DNA of 64,000 bases from Anarhynchus alexandrinus. Taxonomy: Eukaryota > Chordata > Aves > Charadriiformes > Charadriidae. The DNA lies in the NCBI GenBank assembly GCA_008711295.1, contig VUYV01000062.1, positions 1,946,888-2,010,887 of the forward strand, given 5' to 3'. The notes below the pieces were generated by a model. That model was given only the letters and a program-made list of their open reading frames with translations. It was not told the origin of the DNA and ran no database searches. A program made the translations under genes and the position numbers. Positions 1 through 10,845 of the stretch are shown one piece after another. Numbering within the stretch: position 1 is the first letter of the stretch; each line of letters begins with the position of its first letter.

Positions 1-77
1 AGTGCCAGGCACAGAGCTGAAAGCAAAGCTAATGAAGAAGTAAGAAGCTCTGAGAAGAAGCAGCGGGCTTCTCTCAG
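1..77 (+). CDS. NKD1: NKD1 internal coding exon, cut by window start
   Basis: Reading frame 1 from the first base gives SARHRAESKANEEVRS followed by SEKKQRASL and the first two bases (AG) of an Arg codon. This matches the NKD1 segment just before the conserved EQSGCY...DENIERRNHYLDLAGIENYT block; the human protein as I recall it has SARPRAETK...EKKQRAPLR here. The exon ends at a clean donor, CAG|GTAAGG, with GT at 78-79. The exon at 5108 supplies the third base of the Arg codon, so the phase fits. The acceptor and the start of this exon lie outside the window. The exon is too short to stand out as an open frame and was found by reading the first line. In NKD proteins this stretch links the EF-hand/Dishevelled-binding region (not in the window) to the C-terminal half. 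Identification is by remembered family sequence, not by a search. Confidence 0.9.
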
Positions 78-3000
78 GTAAGGGGAAAGAAAGCTATCTC
101 CTAACAGGCACCGGGTACCTCTGAGGAAACCTCAACTGCTGATTTCTTGCCTGCTTGCTTGCTTGCTTTATTTTAAAAAATTATGTTAAAATAGACGAAT
201 TACAGGATTTTTCACCGTGGAACTGTCAGCAGATTCCATGGGTGGATACTTTGTATATTAAAACAAAAATCAAAAAACCAAATCTGTAGCACCCGTTACT
301 CAAATTTTCTTCTTATGTTGGCTCTTTGGAGGACATGCAGTATCTTTTTAGATTCCATCTGCAAATATTGTACCTCCTAGTGAAGTTTATAGCACGGCCT
401 TTTGGCTAAAAGTGTCCTAAAACCTTTTCATCTTCACAGAGCTCCTGCTTTTCTCTGTCCTCCTTCTAGCCCATCTTTTTCACTGGTCAACTCAGTTAGC
501 TCCAAGCTCTATTAACTCTCTTGTGTTTACCAGGTCATAGCCAGACCTGCTTCTCCTTACTGCCTTTCCTCCTGAAAAGAGCAGCTTTGAGCTAGCACTG
601 GGTACAGTACCTAGTGGAAGGAGGGAAGCAGCAGACGATCAGCTTTATAGCAAGTGGCCTACCTAGGCTGCGTCCTGCAGAGTAAGCAACAAGCAAGAGC
701 TTCCAGCACGCTGCCTGCTCTGTGCTCCGTTCTGCTGAGGTGGCTCTGGCTTATAGCAACTGTGGGATGCCTCCACTCTACTTCCAAAGTGTGTTTGTAC
801 ATTTGGTAGGGGAAGTAAATTCACCTCTTTTTTACCTCCCAGTGACTTAGCAAAAGGGCTGTCTCTGCTGACTCCCACCTGCCAGAAACCATGCTTCCGC
901 ACTGCCACATCAGCTTTAGGTCAACTTCTCCCTTACAGAAGTAGTTATTAGGTTGTACCAATGTAGGAATTGGCCTGCTTGCCTAGAACCAATATATTTA
1001 ATGTAATCTTGCAGGAAAATTGGGATAATTTAATTTTTTTTTTTTTTTTGGTAAGTTTCAGAATATGTTTCACCACTTGAAAAAATACCTGTCTGTTGAC
1101 TTTCAGTGGAATCCAGCCTGTGTGACTCAGAGTGCACCCATTTCCAATAAAGCACAAGCACAGTGGTTTCTTTTATGAGCAGCTGCAGGTACACTTGCAG
1201 CCATCTACAGATTAGATAAAAAAAGGTTTTTAGTTCTTCCCTAACAGAACGTACAATATTATTTTGGTTGCCAGTCCAGAACAAGCCTTTTTACTCTGAA
1301 AATGTGTAATCATGTGTATCTGCCTTGGTACTATGAGTTCTGCCTACATGATAGATATTACCTGCACTGAACTTCACAGTATGTGATAATAATTTGCAAT
1401 GTATTTTTCAAGTATTAAAATTTTTTACAGCTAAGAAAAATGTTAATTTTTTGGTCACATGTAGGTGTGCTATTCCTTTCTGAATTTGGTATTTTAATGG
1501 ATAGAAAAACAAATCAAAAGCAGGTAATTTTGATGTATTTTAAAGTAGATTAGTTGCTCCAAACAGGTCATCTTGGTGTAGAGGTTTGACTGGTTTCAGG
1601 ATTTTATGTTTCATGCTAAGGCAGACGGAAGTGTTTGCTGAAATGCTAGAGTAATGACTCTGAATCATTAGTTGCATTTGTTTCTTCAGCTGCAAATTTT
1701 TAAAAAAATAATCTAGTTTTGGCTTTTCTTGGATTTAGGGATATTTGTCCAAATACATGTATTTAGTTTACTAAATTTATCAGGAGAAGGAGCATTCAGT
1801 TTTATTAAAAATGACAACAAAACTGTGCCTCCCTTTTTTGGAGAGAGTAAAAATGCCTAGTGAGTTATCCCAGTGAATAGATCCCAGTACAATCAAATTT
1901 CAGATTAAAAAAGACTAAAATGACGTCTAATCTTCTGTTAGCAACTCTGTACAAAATCTTTTGTCAACTGAAGAATACTGCATGTGAACTAAACAATGAA
2001 CTAAACAAGTGGTTTTGCTTGCTGGTCTAGATGTGGTGTTCAGGTTCCCTCTGCCCATTACCAAAGGTTTGCCCTGTGTGAATGTAATGGATGGTTTTTG
2101 TTTGATAATCTATTGCAAAAATCCCTTTTCAGTTTGAAGTTCCCCTCCCATCCACCTTAAAGTCCTGGTTTTGCAAATGTAGTGGTTTTATCAACAGCAG
2201 CCATTTCCACTTAAATCCACAGTCATGGGGGCATCAAATATTGGGGTAGAATCTTGGCTCTGCTGCATTTGTCCTTTTCATCCCTTTGTTTAGAGGCTTC
2301 CTCAACAGGACAAACCTGTGTCTTGAGCTGAGCAGATCAGCATCAGACAGCTGTCAGCATCTGGCAGTGTTTGTTGCATCTCATTAAATGTGGACAGGAC
2401 AAAGAATGCCCTGTTCACACTGTGTATGTTCCAGGGATGTTTGTGCACTCTGGCCAAATTGCTGACCCTCAGGAAAGCTCCCTGAGGCTCCTATCAGAAT
2501 CTCGCGATATTAATGCAGAGGTTTTGCCTTTGAAAGCAGCAATGAGGACTTGTGAGAAGTGCACACATTTCACAAATTCAGTCACTTAGGAATTCTAGGC
2601 AAGATGTGATTAATATTCAAGATAAAATGGATAGAAATGTTTTTATCCTGAAGGTGGGAGATAGATGGGTTAGAATTTACATCTGCTGGAAGCTACAGGC
2701 AGGAATTTTCGCCTGTAGGGCTAATACAAGTATCAAGATCAAGTAACTAGATTCATAGCTAGCTTGCCTGGCATGTCTAGTATAAAATTAATGGTGGAAG
2801 AGCACTGGCAGGCAACTTTGTAGACTGGGTATCTTCATGCCATTCTAGTTTATATTTCCTTTAGTGCAACAGGGAAAACGTGATGCATACCAGCCTCTAA
2901 AACATCTTCCTTTTACCCACAGATAAACATCGTCACTCTCTTTTTCTTTCCTGCTTAAGGGGTTTCTCCCTGAGTGGCTTAAACTCTATGTTATCAGTGA

Positions 3001-5107
3001 GCGTAGCTTTCAGAAAATGTCCTTGCATATTTCTACCCTGCTCCCTGTCGCTGCTCTATTCTCCTTGCCTACTATATTGCTGTGTGCCTATTACCAGCAG
3101 AATGATACTCCAGCATGGGAATTTTAGAAAGGGCTTTCATACGCTCCACAAACACTCAAGCAGATGCCTGTTTTATTAAAAACCAAACCAAACCAAAAAT
3201 CAGTAACAACACTATATTTTTACACCGTGTGCTTGATGCATGGTTGATGCACGCCTGTGTCTTCCCCTGTGTATGCAGGAGAGCATTGTGGGGCTGGATG
3301 GCAGACGCTTCAGTTCTCAAAAGTACTTAAAGTTCTCTTTGACAGTGGAGCACATCTCTCATCGGTATATAATTGCTTCACTGTCTATATTTGCATGATT
3401 ATTGCTGAACATCATCTTGCATGTAAGAAAGCTATTAGAATGCAGGGCTGTGGCAGTACTGGCGTAGTTTTTCTCCACTGTGTCGATGAGAGATGGATTT
3501 TATCACAGTAACAAAAAAACAGGTTCCCTGTTAACTTAGTTTTCAACAGAGAGTGCTGTATACAGTGTTGCTTAATTGTGTTGCATCAAACCCAGAGATG
3601 TGTCTTCTGGGTTAACTGTGCATTTTCTTCAGCACATGTGTGCAAATCCCAACGGTTTTCGTAGGCAAGTCATGCCTGGCAACTTCAGTTAGCCAGGTTC
3701 TAGCCCCAGAGATTTTTTATGTTGACCTGCTAAAGTGTAACAACCTGTAAAGGTGTGTCTGAGGCAGGAAAGGTACCGAGTTGGCTGTGTATCCAAAAAA
3801 AAAAAAAAATATCTGGACATTCCCTCTTTTTTGACAGTACCCCATGTCACTTCTGGAGTTCAAAGCCGACTCAGACTCTTTAAAGCTTATCTGCTTTCCA
3901 GGCAGACTCTCCTCCATTCAGGAGACTCTACCTCTATCAAAGTAGAGCAAAAATGATCTTCCAGGTAGGTCAAGTCTTACGACTTTAATGAAAAAAACTG
4001 TAGACCTGTGTCTGACAGAGACACAGGGGACTCAGTTCTGTAATGTCCCTTAACAGTACTGCCCTAGACCAGGAAAGCAGTTTGTGCCAAAGCTCAATGG
4101 GATCAGCAGCCTCTGGAAACCTGGAAGTGTGTTAATAGTCTAAAAGTGGAGTACTGGGCACCATACAGTGGAGAGCCCATATTTAGCAACTGGTGTAGGA
4201 TATGAGGCCAGATTCTGGTCTTAGGCTGACATCAGTGCAATCACATAGAGAAAGAGGAAAGCCTATCTTGTGGTCATGGAGGCTGAATTATCTGAATGAC
4301 AGGCAGTGACTTAATCAACGGTTTTCTGCTTATCCTGTTTCTTATATTGAAAATATTGTTCATATCTGCAGACATCCACTTAAATTGCTGAATTAAATTG
4401 TTCGGCATTATGGACTACAATACTGTAAACCTCTGCCTTATTTTTTTCTGCCTCATAAATGAATGGTATTTCAGATATTCTTTCTCAGGAAATAGTTCTG
4501 CTATAAATAAAATTGCAAAGCTGAGCAGGAAAAGGAGTTGAGATTCTGAAGCCAGCGGCTGATCCAACCTTATTAATTGTATTTTGGAAAGCAGTGGTTA
4601 TCTCTAGGTGCCCTACCAACACCTTCTCTTCTCAGGCTTTCTCTAGTTACGACACACGTGCTGTTGCCTGTCTTTCTGCAGCAGATACACATGAATGTTT
4701 ATCTGACACGAGACTTACCCCAGCTCTTCCCGACAGCGGTGGGAACAGCCATGGATCAAACAGCAGGTTTTCTTTGGCATGTCCAAATTAGAGAATCAGT
4801 TGAATGGTTTGGTCCTAAGACAGAATGTAGTAAAACCTAGGAGGATTTTTATTTGTTTTTGCATGTGTGATGGAATTTGAAAGCGTCCTTTGCTTTGCAA
4901 CATTGGGGTCGATTTATATGAGGGGAAAGAACAGTCAGTTCAGGCCTATGGACTTAGCAGATCTGGTCATCCAGAATTTTAAGCATTTGTTTTTTTTTTG
5001 TGAGCAACTCCTGTCACTTCAAAGGAGCCATTAGTTGTTGGTTTGCAGATGGTGATAACAACTTTAAAGAAGTTCTGCTGAACTGTAATTTTGCTTCCTG
5101 CTGACAG
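78..5107 (+). other. NKD1: NKD1 intron (about 5.0 kb)
   Basis: The intron runs from GTAAGG at 78 to the acceptor CTGACAG at 5101-5107. It contains a short (TTGC)n tract at 146-168 and a long T-run near 1033-1048. No further NKD1 coding segment was recognised; the open frames near 2371, 3753 and 4577 do not match any part of the protein. A stretch near 4200-4240, around the motif 'gccagattctggtct', looks like a worn copy of an old amniote repeat. Nothing else was seen. Confidence 0.8.
146..168. repeat. (TTGC)n short tandem repeat
   Basis: Four or more imperfect units of cttg/ctgc followed by an A/T stretch, about 70 bases inside the intron from the donor. Simple sequence with no assigned role. 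Confidence 0.7.
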
Positions 5108-5238
5108 ATATCACCACAGTGAGAACAATCCAGAGCAAAGTGGGTGCTATCGTCATTGTGTTGATGAGAACATTGAAAGGAGAAACCACTATTTGGATCT
5201 TGCAGGAATAGAAAACTACACATCAAAGTTTGGGCCAG
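5108..5238 (+). CDS. NKD1: NKD1 penultimate coding exon
   Basis: The exon is 131 bases long. It begins with the third base of an Arg codon carried over from position 77, then reads YHHSENNPEQSGCYRHC and continues VDENIERRNHYLDLAGIENY and TSKFGP. It ends with the first base of a Gly codon. The CVDENIERRNHYLDLAGIENYT segment is a near-invariant block of vertebrate NKD1 and identifies the gene. The acceptor is CTGACAG|A and the donor is CCAG|GTAATT. The split Gly codon is completed by GA at 6003-6004, giving FGPGSP as in mammalian NKD1. If the donor is not used, the frame runs into the intron and stops at 5328-5330, so an intron-retained form would lose the His-rich tail. The block's function is not well defined. 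Confidence 0.95.
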
Positions 5239-6002
5239 GTAATTTGGTAATTTATGTTGCAGCCTTTTGGTCTTTTCTTTCTTCAGTTGCACGTTCCACA
5301 TCAGGGGCAGTGAATTGTGAACCTGTGTGATTTGTCTGTAGTGACTTACTGGAAGGAATAGGACTGTGTGAATACTGCCAGATAATTACTGCTGAAGGTG
5401 GTATCACAACGGAGTGGCTAATGTGCTGCAAGCCTGCTTTGAAGTACTTGTTTGTGTAGCTAAACTTGGAGGTGAGCCTGGGAGAACAATCTTTACATCT
5501 AAATTATTAAGTTTAGTCTATGGGTGAGGCAAGGACTGATTTTCGGATGTTGAAGCACGTTCCCAAGATGATACCAGCATGTATTTTGTACTCACTGCTG
5601 ACCCAAAAATTGGGGAATGTGGGTTCATACCTGGAATTTTGGCTTCTGTCCCCATATTAAAAGGATTTGGATTTCCTCCCTTTCCCTGTCCTCTGCCAAG
5701 ATTTTACTATTCCACTCACAGTTATTTTGGTGAATTTCAGATAGACCAAAAGAAGGTAATGTAACGACTTTTATACACACACACACACAAACACACACAC
5801 TCTTATATACATATGGGTGTATATTTGTGTGTGTATTATTTACTAGTCAGAATTATTAAATGTAATTAAACTAGACAGCTATAATTGCATTCATTTCCTT
5901 AGGAAAAATTCACTCTGCCGATTAATGCTATCCCTGCCAAGTGCATGCTACTAATTAAAACTTTGAAATACTAGATGACTAACTCAGCTTGTTATTTCCT
6001 AG
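5239..6002 (+). other. NKD1: NKD1 last intron (764 bp)
   Basis: A short GT-AG intron from GTAATTTG to the acceptor TTATTTCCTAG. It contains a CA-repeat and a nearby TG-repeat at 5775-5834. No other feature was recognised. Confidence 0.85.
5775..5834. repeat. (CA)n followed by (TG)n microsatellite pair
   Basis: An AC dinucleotide run of about 26 bases, interrupted once by AA, is followed within about 25 bases by TATA-rich sequence and a GTGTGTGT run. The CA and TG arms are complementary and could fold into a hairpin in the pre-mRNA about 170 bases before the last acceptor. Length variation is expected. Confidence 0.8.
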
Positions 6003-6577
6003 GATCTCCTCCAGCAGCTCAAAAACATGACCCACCAAGCAGAGTTGTGAATCAGACTAGATCCCGTTCTCATGAACCTGAAACCTTCCATGCTCACCAT
6101 AGGAAATCTCAAGTGGTGGATCCGAGCCACATCAATTTGGCTGAGAGTTCGTATGCCAAGATTGCAGAAATCCAACAGAGGCTCCGGAACCAGGACTCAA
6201 ACAAGCACTTTGTGAGGTCTCCCAAGGCCCAGGGCAAAAACGTTGCCCCTGTGCATCCTGGAAGGGCAGTAAGAAATAAACCTTTTCAAGGGGCGCCCAT
6301 GCCAATGGCTTCCCCAAGTGCACGGGTGGGCCAGAATCTTCCTTACCTCCCCTTGCAATCTCAACAGGTTCACAAGAAGCATAAGCAGAGGGCAAAAGAG
6401 AACCACCAAATGTGCAAAACCTTTCAGTCTCCAGGGACAGTTGTGGAAAAGGAACATGTGAGAGACCTGCCCACAGTCATTTTATATGAAGGCCAAGTTG
6501 GACAAATGATACAAAGACATGAACACCACCACCACCACGAGCACCACCACCACTACCATCACTTCTACCAGACATAA
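6003..6577 (+). CDS. NKD1: NKD1 terminal coding exon with His-rich tail
   Basis: The exon encodes 190 residues after completing the split Gly codon and stops at TAA 6575-6577. Conserved stretches are TRSRSHEPE, AKIAEIQQRLR (short amphipathic segment), KHFVRSPKAQGK, VHKKHKQRAKE (basic) and the final HEHHHHHEHHHHYHHFYQT. This last motif is the signature C-terminus of vertebrate NKD1. NKD1 is a cytoplasmic or membrane-tethered antagonist that binds Dishevelled and dampens canonical Wnt signalling. The Dishevelled-binding EF-hand is upstream of this window. Between the conserved blocks the sequence is Pro/Ser/Gln-rich and probably disordered. From the first residue in the window to the stop is 260 residues, close to the matching human segment. 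I see no frameshift or stop. NKD2 is less likely because its tail lacks the YHHFYQT ending as I recall it. Confidence 0.97.
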
Positions 6578-7097
6578 AACAGATCCCACCAGCATCCTCC
6601 AAGAATCATCCCATATGAAGGAAATGCGTTCTTGTGATACTAGAACTAAGGCATTACTATGATTAATATTAATGTTACTCCATTAATATTCAGCTAGCAT
6701 ATATTTTAGAGGTTATATGGAACTCTTGAACCTTACCCTATTTATATGTTGTGGAACTGCATAGCTTACTTAAACACCTTGTGGATTTTTTTTTTTAAAG
6801 TGGCTTGTAAAACAGCAAACAGCCATAGCTTTTTGAGCTGTGATTTAATACAGGTCGTCAACGCACTTCTTTACAAGTACTACTTCCATTGTAGTAGGAA
6901 AGATACTTCAAACACTATTGCAGACATCTAGCTCACCAGTCTGCTGTATGTCAGCTGATCGCACACAAGCCTTTTATCAGGGGAGCAATGTTCAAAGGGT
7001 TGGACTCCAGAGATACTCAGAATAACAGAAAATACAAACAGCTGCTACCTCTAGTATTATTCAGATTTTATTTTCTTTTTATTGATTGTAATGTGCT

Positions 7098-7189
7098 GGG
7101 GGGGGGGNNNNNNNNNNNNNNNNNNNNNNNNNNNNNNNNNNNNNNNNNNNNNNNNNNNNNNNNNNNNNNNNNNNNNNNNNNNGGGGGGG
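7098..7189. other. Assembly gap inside a poly-G run
   Basis: Ten G precede and seven G follow 75 unknown bases (7108-7182). Homopolymer G on both edges suggests that sequencing failed inside a G-rich tract, so the real length and content are unknown. The open frame that runs across it is an artefact. Confidence 0.95.
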
Positions 7190-7626
7190 AGTATTTTAAT
7201 ATACTGCATTCATGTAGCCTGTTTGTGTTCACATCCTTTCAAATTATCTTAATTACAAGGAAATATTAGCTATACTTGTCAACAGAGCTACATTTGTACA
7301 ACTTACACTTTCTTTTCTTGGAGATTCTTCACTGACACAAGTACAGTCTGTTATATACTGGGTAATATTTAAATATACTTCTTTTATTTTTGGTTTTTCT
7401 CTTGCTTACTCTCCGTTCTGTTTGGGGTAACCATTTGAAAAGAGGAGGATGTGAAATGGGGTTTTCAAAAGCATCACTAGACTTTAGGGCTTGGGCCATA
7501 AGTATCATTCATGGGAGTTTGGGAAGGAGAGGGGTTGTTTGGGAGTTTTGTTTTGTTTAAATCCACAGTTCTTTGTTTTGAGAAAGAATTGAGGAAAATA
7601 TACTTTCTCACTTTAAATGTTGGCAA

Positions 7627-7669
7627 ATATATATAAAATATAAATATAAATATATATATATATAAATAT
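7627..7669. repeat. AT/TAAA-rich microsatellite
   Basis: Alternating tatata and tataaa units in the putative 3' UTR. Simple low-complexity sequence. Confidence 0.75.
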
Positions 7670-9584
7670 GCACACTCTCAGGTACATTTTTGTTGTGTTT
7701 TAGAAATCTGTGGTTTGAATATTAACATTATAATTATTTTTTTCCACAACAGTGACTTTTTACAAATATATGCCGTGGCATTTTCTTAGGTGCCTCCATT
7801 TTAAATTTCCCCAGCACCTACCAATTTGTGCTTCTCCCATTTTAGAGACAATTCAACATGTAAAAAAATATCATTCACAATCATTCTGGCCTCTTCTACT
7901 TTTTCCGTATCAAAGGGCTTCCGTTCAATGAAGGAGAATGAGACCATACTCACAAGACCTTACTGGCTGATGAGAAATTTGAAGGTCAAAAGCAAATTGG
8001 AAAAGTGAAAAAAGGGTTAGTACATTCAAGTTTTACTTTCTGTGGGGCCCAGATTTGTAATACATTCAGTCGGGTTTTGTATAGATCACCATTTTGCAGG
8101 TAGGAAGTGACTGAAAAACACCTACGTTGCTTTTGGAACTTTAAAGTAGAGAACTCCTCACATGAAAACGTAGTTGTTCTATAACATACTTGCTTTTGGT
8201 TTTAATTATTTTAAATGTTGTGGTATTTTGTCTATAGTATATATTGTAAAATGTAACTATCCCACATTGTTATAAGCCCTTTATGATTAGGGTATTTTTT
8301 TTCTGACTAGAGTTTTGATCAGTCCAAACTGGGATATTACCTTACTGCTGACCAGTTTTAGAGGGATGTTGTCCTTTCTAAGAACATGGAGACATCAACT
8401 TTTAAAGAAAAGTGGAAAGCCTTGCCTTCTTGTGGAATTGGAGTAGAATCACTGCTTCGTGGTAATTAGGTCCATCTCTTGTCTCCCTGGATCAGCAGTT
8501 GTTTAGACTTATTGTCCTCTTTAAAAAATCTGGTTTATTTTATTTTATTTTTTTTAGCTGTCAACAGTGTGTTCTGTTAAATCTAACAAAATGTTTTTAA
8601 AATGTGTTTGATCTGTGTGACAACTATACTGTTCTGTTTATTTTTAAAATTCCTAAAGTCCAAAAATATTTATATGCAGAATCTTCTGTATTGAAAATAT
8701 GAAAAGGCCGCAAATTTGGTTAGTTACCACTGAGTTGTTCTAGTCTAAGCCTTTTTTGCTGCTTGTGTATCATTCTTTTTCAATGTATATATAATTATGG
8801 ACTGCAAAAAAAAAAAGGCATTTATATGTCTAGTAGAAGGAATAAGCTTATTTATATTATAGTGTTAACAAAGTCTGATGTATTCAAGTGACTTACGTTA
8901 TACCGCATGCAGACACACAAGTGTACATTCCATCTAAGAAGGGATGCCATGCTATTCAGTTTGAAGATGTAATTAAAGCTGTTCTCTTTTCAGTAGAGCA
9001 TATGCCAGAAAGACTGGGAGGTGGGAATTGTTTCTTACTCAATTTTTTTAATGCAGATCGTTGCTGAAAACCAGAAAACGATCTGGAAAACTAGAGCGTT
9101 TTCAGAGCTGTGGGCTTTTCTAAGAAAGGGCAGCAAAGGGGCATAAATGCTCTTTCACCCAAAGATACTTTGCTGGAAAAGATAACAGCACCAATAACAA
9201 AATCCCATCGGATTGAAAAGCGTGCAGTACTAGTTGTGCCAAGTGAACTCTGAAATGTAACGCAGCTGACCATTGGTTACAACCTTGCATTGGTTTGTTT
9301 TGGTTTATTGTATTTGGACGTTCAAAAGACAAATTCTGCCTTGCTCAGATTCTGTGAAATACAAATACATTTTAATAACGTGGCATCCCCATACTAAAAC
9401 TTTACACCAGCCATGTATGAACATACAGTATCTAAATACTGTGTTGCAGTTGTGTTACGTGTATTAAGTGTGAATAACATGTAGCACAGTTTCTTTTCAC
9501 AAAACCTTAAATTTCCGTATCTTTTAAAAATGTTTGCTTTTCAGTATTTTGTATAGTAAATATAGATGGTTTTGACTAAATGCT

Positions 9585-9593
9585 TTATTTATT
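9585..9593 (+). promoter_or_regulatory. AU-rich element (UUAUUUAUU)
   Basis: An exact nonamer of the type linked to rapid mRNA decay, 37 bases before the ATTAAA at 9630. It fits a short-lived transcript of a feedback inhibitor. Its function is inferred, and it matters only if the UTR reaches this far. Confidence 0.35.
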
Positions 9594-9629
9594 TAACAGC
9601 AAAAACTGTGCCAAGAGAAACCCCTGTTA

Positions 9630-9635
9630 ATTAAA
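9630..9635 (+). terminator. Candidate NKD1 poly(A) signal (ATTAAA)
   Basis: ATTAAA followed about 25-45 bases later by a T-rich and GT-rich stretch. It is the best-placed signal in the first 3 kb after the stop codon. An earlier ATTAAA at 8972 has a weaker downstream element. Confidence 0.4.
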
Positions 9636-10534
9636 GTTTTACTAGTTCAGAAAGTATATTTCCTTCTTCTTGTTGTGGATTTCAGGGGCTATTGCAATTG
9701 CTGTCAGTGCTTGCAGATCCCACTGATGAAAGAGCTTGCAGTAACAGTTTTGGGAACAGGATCAGGCCATAACGTATGGACCGGGTATGCTTTGGTTTTA
9801 TATTTAAACTATCAATTTTCAAAGTTAATTTTTTTGTCCCCTGCTATTAGACCTGTGTTGAGTAACTGATTTTTCAGCTTATTTTTAATTCTAAAAACCT
9901 GTTGTTTTAAAAAAAAAAGTATATTATTTTAAGTTGCTCAAAACTGTGACTGAATCAAAATTTAAAATAGATTAGTTTCTGGTTAAACAAAACATTTCAT
10001 TTCCAAGAAAAAAGTATTCAGAGTTGAGTCTATTATTACTATTTAGAAGTAAAATGGAGTGGCATGAAGTCATTTTGAATGAAAACTCCAGCCTTTTCAC
10101 TTACTTTTTATGTTTTTACACAAAGCAATTGAGCAAAACTAAGCTGATCCCAAAATTTGCACCATTTACTGAAAAAATTTCAACTGAAAAATTTTGCTCA
10201 GCTCTACCATCTGCAGTTTTTGGGAAGCCAGGATTGCTAAGCTTTTCTCACAACTTCACGACCACCTAACACAAAGTAAACTAAGCTAAGGATAGCAAAG
10301 TAAAATCTCTCTCCCAGTGAAATCTCTGGCAAGGCTGCCAGATTCCCACTGGCTTCAGGGTGCCTACAATTTCATTCCAGGAATGTGGGTTTGTAGTCTA
10401 TATAATGTGCAGACAGTGATTTCAGTATTTATTTTTTATGCATCTTACTGCTGATGGTTTTGTAGTAGCTAGTATTAAATGGAAGTTTTACTGTAAGAGA
10501 TCAAGCTGGTAAGTTAATTAAGATTAGCAGCAAA

Positions 10535-10620
10535 TACTGTGCTTTACACTCATGTCATTGGAGGACCTCAAAGCACTTCCAAATGTCTTAGAAACATCCC
10601 CACGTCATTTAGTCGCCTTT
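10535..10620 (+). repeat. MIR-like or other ancient SINE fragment
   Basis: The run 'gctttacactcatg...ggaggacctcaaagcacttccaaa' resembles the 'atctcaaagcactttac' part of old amniote SINEs. It is worn and has no clear ends. Confidence 0.3.
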
Positions 10621-10804
10621 AAAAATTAAGACCCGGTTCTGCCGTGGGATGGTGAAGTACAGGTTCTCCTGGCATATTGGCAGACCAGCCCCTTAAGGCC
10701 ATACCAAACTAAGAAGCCACATACGTGACCTCTGTAACTGCCTTCCTACTCTGGTCATCCTGAGCACAGAACAGCAAAGTGTAGCTGGAGAAGTACCTTA
10801 AAGG

Positions 10805-10845
10805 TGTATATGTGTGTGTGTATATATATGTGTACACGTATATGC
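10805..10845. repeat. TG/TA microsatellite
   Basis: Alternating gtgtgtgt and tatatata runs of about 40 bases. Confidence 0.75.

Larger units (their letters stand above)
6578..9660 (+). other. NKD1: Putative NKD1 3' untranslated region
   Basis: Directly downstream of the stop the sequence is strongly AT-rich, without splice-bounded coding signal. It contains AUUUA-type motifs, such as TTATTTATT at 9585-9593, and an AT microsatellite at 7627-7669. No AATAAA was seen before 9660; the variant ATTAAA occurs at 8972 and 9630. The second is followed by a T/GT-rich stretch (tttccttcttcttgttgtgg) typical of a cleavage site. The distal end is inferred, and a longer form ending near 13.06 kb is possible. 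A gap of 75 N lies inside. Confidence 0.5.

Noticed and set aside
734..748. 'gctgaggtggctc' shared with the 16.3-kb inverted repeat arms
   Set aside because: Only 13 bases match and the flanks differ. Probably coincidence.
6988..7269. 93-aa frame spanning the N gap
   Set aside because: Created by unknown bases and poly-G. Lies in the 3' UTR.
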